A DNA stretch of 64,000 bases from contig CANSPP010000001.1 in assembly GCA_947648905.1 (NCBI GenBank), positions 140,114 through 204,113 on the forward strand. Direction: 5' to 3'. This document shows, piece after piece, positions 55,792 to 64,000 of the stretch (positions are counted from its first letter, which is position 1; every line of letters starts with the position of its first letter). This DNA comes from an uncultured Clostridium sp. GTDB taxonomy: Bacteria > Bacillota > Clostridia > TANB77 > CAG-508. A program made the position numbers and the translations under genes. The notes beneath the pieces were generated by a model, which saw only the letters and a list, made by a program, of their open reading frames with translations, did not search any database and was not told the origin of the DNA.

Positions 55792-57826
55792 ATGAATTAC
55801 AAAATAGAAGGTGCAATAAGAAGAAATAGAAAAAACTTTATAATATTTGCAATACTATGGATAATTATAGCCATAGTATTTGTTCCGTCACTTACAAATA
55901 GCATTTATATGGCTGGATTAAGTGGAAAACTTGACGTAGTAGCATTTATAGAAACATTTGGAACATCAATAACAAATCCATTTGGAGCATTAGGAAATAT
56001 ATTTAAAAATGGTGTAGTAGGAGACTACATATCACATTTACTTGTAACAACAATATTTTTCTCAGTATTTTTCTTTATAGGATTTGTAAGATCAGCGCCA
56101 AAAAATGAATATACAGACATAGAACACGGCTCAAGTGATTGGAGCCAACGTGGAGAACAATACAGAATATTAAGTAAAAATAAAGGTATAATACTAGCTC
56201 AAGATAACTACTTACCAGTAGATAAAAGAGGAAACGTAAATGTATTAGTAGTAGGACGGTTCAGGTTCTGGTAAATCTGCATCATACTCAATACCAAATG
56301 CATACCAATGCTTAGGTTCATATGTATTTACAGACCCAAAAGGGGAACTATATGACAGAACAGCAGGATATTTAAAATCAAAAGGATATGAAATAAAAGT
56401 ATTAAACTTAGTAAGACCAGAATATAGTGATGGTTATAATCCATTAGCACACATAAATTCAGAACTAGATGTAGACGTTATTGCAAACACAATAGTAAAA
56501 GGTCAAAAAGAATCAAGTGGTTCAGACCCATATTGGGACGATATGGCAGAAATGCTATTAAAAGCACTAATTTACTATTTAATAGCAACAAGACCAGAAG
56601 AAGAACAAAACTTAGCAAGTTGTGCAGAACTAGTAAGAGCAGCAAATAACAACGGAGGCGGAAACTTATTAACAGAATTAATAAGCCAATTACCATATGA
56701 CCACCCAGCAAGAATGAACTACAAATCAATAGAAATAGCATCAGAAAAAACATATAGCAGTATACTAAGTTCATTGCAATCAAAACTAGGAAAATTTGAT
56801 TCTAAAGAAATTGCAGAACTTACATCAACAGACACAATAAATTTTGAAGATATAGGAAATAAGAAAACGGCAGTATATGTAATATCATCAGATACACATA
56901 CAGCATATGACTTTTTATTAACAATATTTTTCTCGCAAATGATACAACAACTATATGATTATGCAGATAAAAATGGTGGAGCACTAAAAGAGCAAACATT
57001 TTTTATATTAGATGAGTTTGCAAACATAGGAAAAATACCAGACTTTGATAAAAAAATATCAACATCAAGAAGTAGAAAAATATCATTTAGTGTAATATTA
57101 CAAAACGTAGACCAATTAGAAGCGGTATATGAAAAATCATATGAAACAATAATGGGAAACTGTGATACTCACTTATTTTTAGGAAGTAACTCATACAAAA
57201 CAGTAGAATATTTCTCTAAGCAATTAGGAGAAAAAACAATAGGAAGAGACAGTATATCAATAAATAGAGATAGGCAAAACTGGAAAACAGGAAAATCTGT
57301 ATCAGACCAAGTAATGGCAAGAGCGTTAATGACACCAGACGAATTACGTAGAATGGATATAGACCAATGTATAATCTTTGTAAAAGGATTAAAACCAGTA
57401 AAAACAAGAAAATTTTATTATTTTGAAACTCCGATGGCAAAAAAATTAGCAGAGTTAGAGATAAGTCACAATGATATAGGAACAATAGATAGAGGACCAT
57501 GGAGAAAATATAACCCATATAATCCATATGTAGAAGAAAAAGACAAAGAAGCAGTAGAAAACTTAAAAGTAGAATCATTAGATGACTTGTTTGAAGATGA
57601 ACCACAAATAGAAGAAAAAAAGATAGAAACAAGTCCTAAAGTAGAAAAGAAAATAGAAGAACCACAAATTCAAACTTTAGACTTAATGGACTTTGAAGAC
57701 GATTTTGAAGAAATATTAGCACCAACATTGCCACAAGAGCAAGAGCCAGAAGAAGATGAATATGATTTACAAAAAGAACTGGAAGCAAAATTTGATGAAT
57801 TATTTGGACCAATAGAAGAGGATTAA
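55792..57826 (+). CDS. virD4: VirD4/TraG-type T4SS coupling protein, needs a +1 shift at CGG 56257
   Basis: The joined protein is 677 residues. It has two N-terminal membrane helices (about 18-40 and 78-100), and the +1 shift falls inside Walker A: the restored VLVVGGSGSGKSASYSIP (about 150-167) is the canonical coupling-protein P-loop. FTDPKGELYDRTAGYLKSKG, GSDPYWDDMAEMLLKALIYY, Walker B FFILDEFANIGKIPD and ILQNVDQLEAVYE complete a VirD4/TraG ATPase, with an acidic C-terminal tail. It would deliver substrates to the T4SS encoded at 4.8-20 kb. Without the shift the protein ends before any ATPase motif. Confidence 0.9.
56257..56259 (+). other. CGG +1 recoding site inside the VirD4 Walker A loop
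   Basis: Zero frame: GTA GGA CGG TTC AGG TTC TGG TAA. Restored: GTA GGA (C) GGT TCA GGT TCT GGT AAA. The family P-loop demands exactly one residue, glycine, at this point. Confidence 0.92.
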
Positions 57827-57849
57827 AAGCGAAAGAGATTTCGCTTTTT
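57825..57849 (+). terminator. Terminator after virD4
   Basis: The arms AAAAGCGAAA / TTTCGCTTTT enclose a 4-base loop, overlapping the stop codon. Confidence 0.85.
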
Positions 57850-57882
57850 ATGTTATAGGAAAGACGAACTTTCCTATAACAT
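57850..57882. repeat. 33-bp palindromic repeat, copy 2
   Basis: The same perfect 14-bp arms as 4038-4070, here with loop ACGAA, again directly after a terminator. Confidence 0.85.
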
Positions 57883-57898
57883 AAAATGCTACAATCGC

Positions 57899-57979
57899 TA
57901 TTGCCTTTGAGTTTTTCTCATTATATTCGAAAACTCAAATCGGCAATAAGAAAAGATGACAAAGTCACTTTTCTTATTG
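57899..57979. other. Pair of overlapping hairpins before the sbcD-like gene
   Basis: One stem uses arms around 57900-57914 and 57930-57946 (core TTGAGTTTT/AAAACTCAA, outer ATTGCC/GGCAAT). A second uses 57944-57960 and 57964-57979 (core CAATAAGAAAAG). They share a few bases, so only one can form fully. Role unknown. Confidence 0.55.
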
Positions 57980-58037
57980 AAAAAAAATAAAAACTATAGT
58001 AGAATAAACCAAAAGAAAATAAAACAAGGAGAAAAAA

Positions 58038-59132
58038 ATGAAATTTGTACACATAGCAGATATGCATTTTGATAGTCCATTCATAAACTTATCAGAAAAA
58101 GAATTATTAGGAGACAAAAGAAGACTACAACAAAGGAAAATATTAAAAAAAATAATAGAATACATAAAAGAAGAAAAAATAGAAAATCTATTTATTTCAG
58201 GTGATTTATATGAGCATAAATATATAAAACAATCAACAATCGAATATATAAATAATCTATTTAAAGAAATACCACAAACTAAAATATACATAGCTCCAGG
58301 AAATCATGATCCATACTTAAAAAATTCTTATTATAATAAATACAGATGGAATGAAAACGTAAAAATATTTCAAGGAAAAATAGAAAAAATAGAAACATTA
58401 GAAGCAGACATATATGGATATGGATTTGATGACTTTTATTGCACAAACTCAGGTATAGAAGAAATAAAAATAGAAAATAAAAACAAACCACAAATACTAA
58501 TAATACACGGAACATTAGATGGGGCAAATATAGAAGAAAAGCAATACAACTCAATAACAACAAGAAAATTAGAAGAAATAGGATTTGACTATGTGGCATT
58601 GGGGCACATACATAAACCAAACTATGCGACAAACAAAATAGTATATCCAGGATCAACAATAGCTTTAGGATTTGACGAGCCTGGAGAACATGGAATGATA
58701 GTAGGAAATATCGAAAAGCAAGAAAATAGTGAAGAAACAAAAATAGAGTTAAAATTCATTTCATTAGACGATGAAGAATTTATAAAAAAAGAAATAGATG
58801 TAACTGAAATAAACTCAAAAGAAGAATTAATAGAAAAAATAAATGTAATAAAAATAGAAAATAATGAATATGTAGAAATAATATTAAAAGGAAAAAGAAA
58901 CTTTGAAATCAATACATATGAAATAATAAAATATATAGAAAATGAAAGAATAATAAAAATAAAAAATAAAACAAAAATAGCATATGACTTAAAAAAGCTA
59001 GCAAACGGAACAACACTAAAAGGACTATTTGCAAAAGAAATACTAAATAAATACGAGCAAAAAGACTTAACAGAAGAAGAACAAGAAATAATAGAAAAAG
59101 CAATAGAAATAGCATTTGATGCATTAGAATAA
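58038..59132 (+). CDS. SbcD/YhaO-like DNA repair exonuclease
   Basis: The 364-residue calcineurin-type phosphoesterase has all metal motifs: FVHIADMHFDSPF (DxH), LFISGDLYEH (GD), YIAPGNHDPY (GNHD), ILIIHGTLDG and YVALGHIHKPN (GHxH). The length and the following long ATPase gene match the YhaO-YhaN pair of Firmicutes, related to SbcCD/Mre11-Rad50. It probably trims DNA ends. The start follows AAGGAGA. Confidence 0.9.
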   Translation: MKFVHIADMHFDSPFINLSEKELLGDKRRLQQRKILKKIIEYIKEEKIENLFISGDLYEHKYIKQSTIEYINNLFKEIPQTKIYIAPGNHDPYLKNSYYNKYRWNENVKIFQGKIEKIETLEADIYGYGFDDFYCTNSGIEEIKIENKNKPQILIIHGTLDGANIEEKQYNSITTRKLEEIGFDYVALGHIHKPNYATNKIVYPGSTIALGFDEPGEHGMIVGNIEKQENSEETKIELKFISLDDEEFIKKEIDVTEINSKEELIEKINVIKIENNEYVEIILKGKRNFEINTYEIIKYIENERIIKIKNKTKIAYDLKKLANGTTLKGLFAKEILNKYEQKDLTEEEQEIIEKAIEIAFDALE

Positions 59133-59173
59133 AACCTAAAAAGTTTGGAAAAATAAAAAAGGAGATAAATTTT

Positions 59174-61114
59174 TTGAAAATAAATAAAATAAAAATAAAT
59201 TCATTTGGAAAATTAAAAGAAAAAGAAATAGAATTAAAAAATGGAATAAATATTATTTTTGGAAAAAACGAATCAGGAAAATCTACATTATTAAAATTTA
59301 TAGTAAACACATTTTATGGAATTTCCAAAAATAAAAAAGGAAAAGAATATTCTGATTTTGAAAAATACACTCCATGGATAGGAGAAGAATTTTCTGGAAA
59401 AATAGAATATGAACTAAATAATAAAAATAAATATGAGGTTTACAGAGAATTCAAAAAGAAAAATCCAAAACTATTTAATGATAAAAAAGAAGACATCTCA
59501 AAAGAATTTAATATAGATAAAACACTAGGTAATCAGTTTTTTTATGAGCAAACAAAAGTAGACGAGGAATTGTTTATGTCTACTGTGGTGGTTGGACAAC
59601 AAGATGTAAAGCTAGGGAAACAAGAACAAAACATATTGGTACAAAAAATAGCTAATTTAGTCGGAACTGGAGATGACAATGTTTCATACAAAAGAGCAAT
59701 TGATAGAATAAATAGAAGACAATTAGATGAAGTTGGAACATCTAAATCGAGAGAAAAACCAATCAACATAATGTCGAGAAAAATACAAAATTTAGAAGAA
59801 GAAAAACAGAATTTAGACAAGTATAAAAATTTTAAATATGAAATAGAAGAAAATAAAAATAATTTAGAAGAAGAAATTTATAATTTAGAAAATGAAAATA
59901 ATTTATTAAAAGAAATAAGAAAAATAAAAAATGAAGAAGAATTAGAAAATGAAAAAATAAAAATAAAAGAAAATATAAAAAAAGAAAATAATGAAAAAAT
60001 AAATTTAATAAAAAATAAAATAAATGAAATAAAAAAAGAAAATAAAAATATATTAGAAAAAAATAATGAAAAAATAACTAGTAAAAAATATAAAATTAAT
60101 AAAAAATTAATTTTAACATTTATTTTATTAATTATAATAAATATTTTACAATTTATTTTTATTAAAAATAATATTTTTAAATATATTTTTCTTCTTACAG
60201 TACCAACGTTTTTAATTTTTTCTATATTTTTAGAAAATAAAAAAATAAAAAAACAAAAAAATAAAGAAAAAAACAATTTAATTAATTTAGAAAAGATAAA
60301 TATTGAAATAAATAATTTTAACAATGAAATTAATTTATTAGAAAATAATAATATAAATTTAGAAAAAGAAATAAATAATTTAAAAAACAGTTTAATTTTA
60401 AAAATTAATTTTGAAAAAGAAAAAATAAAAAATAATTATTTAAATAAAATAGAAAAAAATAAAATAAATAATTTAATTAATTCAGAAAATCAAAATTACG
60501 AAATAGAAAATTTACAAAATAAAATAAATAATAAAAAAATAGAATTACATTCTTTAGAATTGGATAAGAAAAATATAGAACCAAAGCTAGACGATTTATC
60601 AAAAATAGAAGAAGAATTGGTTAACAATAAAAACAAAATGTTAACTTTGCAAAAATTAAACTTAAGTTTTGAATTAGCAAAAGAAATTTTAAACACGTCT
60701 TATGAAAAAATGAAAAACACAGTAACCCCTAAGTTTACACAAGAGCTATCAAAGAATATTTCTACAATAACAAATGGGAAGTATAACAATATTTTGTTTA
60801 ATGATGAAGTGGGATTAATAGTAGAATTAGAGGATGGCAATTATGTTCCAGCATCTAAATTAAGTGTAGGTACAATAGACCAATTATACTTATCACTAAG
60901 ATTATCAATGGTGGAAGAATTATCAGAAGAAAATATGCCAATAATTTTAGATGAAACATTTGCTTATTATGATACAGAAAGATTAGAAAATATTTTAAAA
61001 TATATTAATGAAAAATTTAAAAATCATCAAATAATAATTTTTACTTGTACAAATAGAGAAGAGGAAATATTAGAAAATGCAAATATTAATTTTAATAAAA
61101 TAGAATTAATATAA
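59174..61114 (+). CDS. YhaN-like AAA ATPase (Rad50/SbcC relative)
   Basis: The 646-residue protein starts at TTG after GGAGATAAA. It has an N-terminal SMC-type head (INIIFGKNESGKSTLLKFIV, about 26-45), a Q-loop region (VVVGQQDVKLG), and long Asn/Lys/Glu coiled coils. A membrane hairpin (about 305-350, ILTFILLIIINILQFIF) interrupts the coil. The C-terminal signature SVGTIDQLYLSLRLSM and Walker B MPIILDETFAYYD close it. The membrane hairpin in the coil is typical of YhaN. It partners the exonuclease before it. Confidence 0.88.
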   Translation: MKINKIKINSFGKLKEKEIELKNGINIIFGKNESGKSTLLKFIVNTFYGISKNKKGKEYSDFEKYTPWIGEEFSGKIEYELNNKNKYEVYREFKKKNPKLFNDKKEDISKEFNIDKTLGNQFFYEQTKVDEELFMSTVVVGQQDVKLGKQEQNILVQKIANLVGTGDDNVSYKRAIDRINRRQLDEVGTSKSREKPINIMSRKIQNLEEEKQNLDKYKNFKYEIEENKNNLEEEIYNLENENNLLKEIRKIKNEEELENEKIKIKENIKKENNEKINLIKNKINEIKKENKNILEKNNEKITSKKYKINKKLILTFILLIIINILQFIFIKNNIFKYIFLLTVPTFLIFSIFLENKKIKKQKNKEKNNLINLEKINIEINNFNNEINLLENNNINLEKEINNLKNSLILKINFEKEKIKNNYLNKIEKNKINNLINSENQNYEIENLQNKINNKKIELHSLELDKKNIEPKLDDLSKIEEELVNNKNKMLTLQKLNLSFELAKEILNTSYEKMKNTVTPKFTQELSKNISTITNGKYNNILFNDEVGLIVELEDGNYVPASKLSVGTIDQLYLSLRLSMVEELSEENMPIILDETFAYYDTERLENILKYINEKFKNHQIIIFTCTNREEEILENANINFNKIELI

Positions 61115-61129
61115 AAAGAAGGGAGAATA

Positions 61130-62113
61130 ATGGAAAGAATAAATAATATAATAAAAAATTTAAAACAAAAAAATAAAAAAAATATACAAAAATTATTATT
61201 AGTTTTAATAGCAACAAATTTAATAATTTCAGTAATATTTATTTTTACAGATTTATTTTTGATAAATAAAATAATAAAAACAATAATAAATTCTTTAGTA
61301 GGAATAGTAAATATAATACTAGTAATATTAATGTTAAAAAAAGACGATGAACAAATATCTGAAAAAGAAGTAGAATTAAAAGAAGATAAAACGTATAATC
61401 CTATTATGCTTCAATTTTTTAAAGAAAGTAAAGTGACAGCAAATATCAATTTAATATTGGCAGAATGTGAAAGTCTAATAGAAAGAGATTTATTAAAAAT
61501 AAATAAAAAAGAAAATGGAACAATAATGACTTTAAAAAGTGATGTATTTACAAGAATGAATGGTATAGAAGGAATAGAAGAAAATCAAATAGATTCATAT
61601 TCTAAAAATGGAATTCCAGCATATGAAAATTTATTTGTAACAAAAGTACTATTTCCATTTGAAAACGAAATAACTTTAAGAGAATTAATAAAAAAGGCAA
61701 AGAACGGATATTATAAAGAAAGAGGCGAAATGTGTGAATTTTTACTAGAAAAAATGGTAGTGCATGAATTGAACAATCAAAATATAATGCAAGAGAGTAA
61801 AAATAAAACATTTGCTATTATATTGATAATAAATATTATATGTAGTGTTTTAACATGGTTTGGACTAGGAATAATTAATATTTTATTATTTATAGGAGCT
61901 GTTGCAAATATAGCTGTAAGTGTAATATTACTTAAAAATGAGAATGTTTTTGCATATAGCTTTAGCCCAGAAATTTTAGAATATATAGATAAGGTTACTA
62001 AATATGCTAAAAATATAAATTTAGATAGTGAAGATATAACTAAAAAAGATATAATTTTAAAAATATTATTTGGAGATATTATAATTGATGAAACAATAGA
62101 AAAATATTTGTAA
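61130..62113 (+). CDS. Membrane protein, unknown
   Basis: The 327-residue protein has two helices near the start (about 22-67) and two after residue 225. A cytosolic middle with FFKESKVTANINLILAECES and a winged-helix-like LIERDLLKI pattern recalls DUF2207-type proteins; that link is tentative. It begins 16 bases after the YhaN-like gene, so it is probably co-transcribed. Confidence 0.6.
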   Translation: MERINNIIKNLKQKNKKNIQKLLLVLIATNLIISVIFIFTDLFLINKIIKTIINSLVGIVNIILVILMLKKDDEQISEKEVELKEDKTYNPIMLQFFKESKVTANINLILAECESLIERDLLKINKKENGTIMTLKSDVFTRMNGIEGIEENQIDSYSKNGIPAYENLFVTKVLFPFENEITLRELIKKAKNGYYKERGEMCEFLLEKMVVHELNNQNIMQESKNKTFAIILIINIICSVLTWFGLGIINILLFIGAVANIAVSVILLKNENVFAYSFSPEILEYIDKVTKYAKNINLDSEDITKKDIILKILFGDIIIDETIEKYL

Positions 62114-62147
62114 AAATTGAAACACATTTCAATTAAGCATAATGTAC

Positions 62148-62176
62148 TTGTAAAACAGTATAAAATGTAGTATAAT
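62148..62176 (+). promoter_or_regulatory. Promoter of prfA
   Basis: TTGTAA (62148-62153) and TATAAT (62171-62176) have 17-base spacing. AAAGGAG follows before the ATG at 62212. Confidence 0.7.
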
Positions 62177-62211
62177 AATTTGGAATAAATTAACAAAAAA
62201 GGAGCGTATAT

Positions 62212-63270
62212 ATGTTTGAAAAACTAGAAGCAGTAGAAAAAAGATATGACGAATTAACAAAAATGATAGCAGACCCAGAAGTTATATCAAACAATTCAGA
62301 ATGGCAAAAATTAATGAAAGAGCATGCAAGCATAGAAGAAATTGTACAAAAATTTAGAGAATATAAAAAAGTAAAACAATCAATGGAAGAAGCAGAAGAA
62401 TTAATGCAAGACCCAGATATGAAAGAACTTGCAGAAGAAGAATATTATAGTTCAAAAGAGCAAATGCCAAAATTAGAAGAAGAATTAAAGTTCCTACTAA
62501 TACCAAAAGACCCAGATGATGATAAAAATATAATGTGTGAAATAAGAGCAGGAGCAGGTGGAGATGAAGCAGCTTTATTTGCAGGAACATTATTTAGAAT
62601 GTATTCAATGTATGCAGAAAAAAGACATTGGAAACTAGAAGTATTAAACGAAAATGAAACAGGGCTTGGCGGATACAAAGAAATATCATTTATGATTACA
62701 GGAAAAGGTGTATATAGTAGATTAAAATTTGAAAGTGGAGTACACAGAGTACAAAGAGTTCCAGACACAGAGAGTAGTGGAAGAATACATACATCAACAG
62801 CGACAGTAGCAGTATTGCCAGTAGTAGAAGATGTAGAAATAGAAATAAATCCAGCAGACATAAAGATGGAAGTATTTAGAGCATCAGGAGCAGGAGGACA
62901 ACACATTAACAAAACATCATCAGCCGTAAGATTAATACACGAACCAACAGGAATAGTAGTAGAATGTCAAACAGAAAGATCACAATTCCAAAACAAAGAC
63001 AATGCAATGAAAATGCTAAGAACAAAATTGTATGAAATAGAAAAAGAAAAACAAGACAGTGCAGTTGCAAATGCAAGAAGAACACAAGTAGGTTCTGGAG
63101 ATAGAAGTGAAAAAATAAGAACATATAACTACCCACAAGGAAGAATAACAGACCATAGAATAGGAATGAGTATCTATCAAATGGAAAACTTCCTAAATGG
63201 AGATATTGATGAAATGGTAGATAACTTAATCGCAGCAGACAGAGCTGAAAGATTAAAAGGAGAAGAATAG
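62212..63270 (+). CDS. prfA: Peptide chain release factor 1
   Basis: The 352-residue protein has the RF1 tripeptide region ([20 protein letters not shown], with the domain around PxT-type recognition shortly before) and the catalytic [20 protein letters not shown], plus [17 protein letters not shown] and [14 protein letters not shown]. It releases at UAA and UAG. The gene is whole, with no CGG codon. RF1 termination is relevant to CGG-TAA recoding sites in this genome. Confidence 0.96.
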   Translation: MFEKLEAVEKRYDELTKMIADPEVISNNSEWQKLMKEHASIEEIVQKFREYKKVKQSMEEAEELMQDPDMKELAEEEYYSSKEQMPKLEEELKFLLIPKDPDDDKNIMCEIRAGAGGDEAALFAGTLFRMYSMYAEKRHWKLEVLNENETGLGGYKEISFMITGKGVYSRLKFESGVHRVQRVPDTESSGRIHTSTATVAVLPVVEDVEIEINPADIKMEVFRASGAGGQHINKTSSAVRLIHEPTGIVVECQTERSQFQNKDNAMKMLRTKLYEIEKEKQDSAVANARRTQVGSGDRSEKIRTYNYPQGRITDHRIGMSIYQMENFLNGDIDEMVDNLIAADRAERLKGEE

Positions 63271-63273
63271 ATT

Positions 63274-63315
63274 TTAAAAGGATAAGTTGAATTTAATTTT
63301 AACTTATCCTTTTAA
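63274..63315. terminator. Hairpin after prfA
   Basis: Perfect 15-bp arms (TTAAAAGGATAAGTT and its complement) enclose a 12-base loop. The T run is short. Confidence 0.75.
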
Positions 63316-63358
63316 TGTTATATAACTTAGCAATATTTTAAGAATATTTTACTTGGCA

Positions 63359-64000
63359 TCAAATTGATGTTGCAAATATTCCTATAATAAACCCTATCAT
63401 ATTACCGTATTGCAGTCATTCTTCCTTGATACAATTTATTTGACTCAGGTATTAATTCTCCGAGATACTATGTAAAGCATTGCACCTGCTGAAAAGCTTA
63501 GGCAAAATGCTATTACAGCCTGTGAGATACCTCCAACTATTGCTCCAAAAAAAGCACCAATTCCAGTTGTTATTCCTGACAAAACAACATAAAATATAAC
63601 TTTTCCTATTTTCATTCCTCCATTTTTCATTGGTACTGCCATTGATATTCCTTCTGGTATGTCGTGAAGGCAAATTGCAATTGCGAGACTTAGGCCTAAC
63701 TTAATTGATGCTTCAAATCCCGAACCTATTGCTAATCCTTCTGGAAAATTGTGTAAAGCTAATCCTATTGATACTATTATTCCTGTTTTTAATAGGTCAT
63801 TTGTACCTCTTCTAATTTTGCTGTTAAATTTCTTTTCTACTATTAAATCGCAAATTATCATTGCTATTATTCCTAGTATTGTTCCTAATACTACTGTTAC
63901 TATTTTGCTTATTCCGAAGGCTTCCGGTAATAAGTCAAAACATATTACTGACATCATTAGTCCAGATGCAAATGCTAGTATAAAACTCAAAAATTTGTTA
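63359..64000 (-). CDS. ZIP-family metal transporter, partial at window end, needs two +1 shifts at CGG
   Basis: The gene runs off the right edge; 212 residues are visible. It has the ZIP motifs HNFPEGLAIGSG and LHDIPEGISMAVP in adjacent helices, which form the metal site. In the raw frame it ends at MLYIVSRRINT. Skipping the C of the CGG at 63462-63460 restores AGAMLYIVSGELIPESNKLY, the expected next helix of ZIP proteins. A second CGG at 63407-63405 followed by TAA then needs the same shift to give the final NMIGFIIGIFATSI helix before TGA at 63361-63359. Both restored segments are family-typical. It imports zinc or related divalent metals. Confidence 0.88.
63405..63407 (-). other. CGG +1 recoding site 2 in the ZIP transporter
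   Basis: Minus-strand zero frame (after the first shift): GCA ATA CGG TAA. Restored: GCA ATA (C) GGT AAT ATG ATA GGG, giving the last helix. Confidence 0.85.
63460..63462 (-). other. CGG +1 recoding site 1 in the ZIP transporter
   Basis: Minus-strand zero frame: GTA TCT CGG AGA ATT. Restored: GTA TCT (C) GGA GAA TTA ATA CCT, giving SGELIPE. Confidence 0.88.

Overview
The window is a very AT-rich segment of a spore-forming Gram-positive bacterium, most likely an uncultured clostridial lineage. The spore genes (spmA, spmB, spoIIR, a GerM-like gene, a SleB-like gene with ypeB), the mnmG-rsmG-parA-parB-DUF4446 order typical of the origin side of Firmicutes chromosomes, and the all-purine coding style support this. 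No species can be named from the sequence alone.

Layout. 1-4.0 kb: end of mnmG, rsmG, parA, parB, a DUF4446 gene and two serine tRNAs. 4.2-20.3 kb: a type IV secretion (T4SS)-like cluster with four small pilin-like genes, a PrgI/VirB3-like protein, a separate VirB4 N-terminal-like protein, a VirB4 ATPase, a VirB6/TrbL-like membrane protein, and a giant cell-wall hydrolase (SGNH, CHAP, lysozyme-like and C39-like domains). Single-pass extracytoplasmic proteins surround it. 20.3-24.4 kb: an ABC exporter, a membrane-anchored J-domain protein and a patatin phospholipase. 24.5-28.8 kb: a giant 2-hydroxyacyl-CoA dehydratase activase-like protein. 29-46.4 kb: housekeeping and sporulation genes, tRNA-Arg(CCT), SRP RNA and dnaX-ybaB-recR. 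46.5-54.9 kb: envelope and spore genes (MGDG-synthase-like, sleB/ypeB, vanW, murF, ddl) and a DnaJ-like chaperone. 55.0-57.8 kb: a VirD4-like coupling protein with two unknown small genes, probably the missing piece of the distant T4SS. 58-64 kb: SbcD-like/YhaN-like pair, prfA and a ZIP metal transporter cut by the window end.

Main observation. Six genes are each broken by one or two +1 frameshifts (eight sites). At all eight sites the zero-frame codon at the break is CGG, and skipping its C (or reading CGGN as one unit) restores the expected protein, always through a glycine GGN codon. I found no in-frame CGG read as arginine in any recognisable gene of the window on either strand, although CGA, CGC, CGT, AGA and AGG are all used. 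The affected genes are the VirB6/TrbL-like gene, the giant hydrolase (twice), recR, an unknown gene before virD4, virD4 itself (inside its Walker A loop) and the ZIP transporter (twice). The simplest reading is that CGG is not an arginine codon in this organism and is instead a genome-wide +1 recoding signal. A systematic sequencing artefact is the main rival.

Other structure includes two copies of a 33-bp perfect palindrome 54 kb apart, a family of terminators or intergenic hairpins with conserved GGGACGGACC or GGGACA/TGTCCC cores, consensus promoters with exact 17-base spacing, and two promoter-led gene-free stretches that may encode small RNAs.
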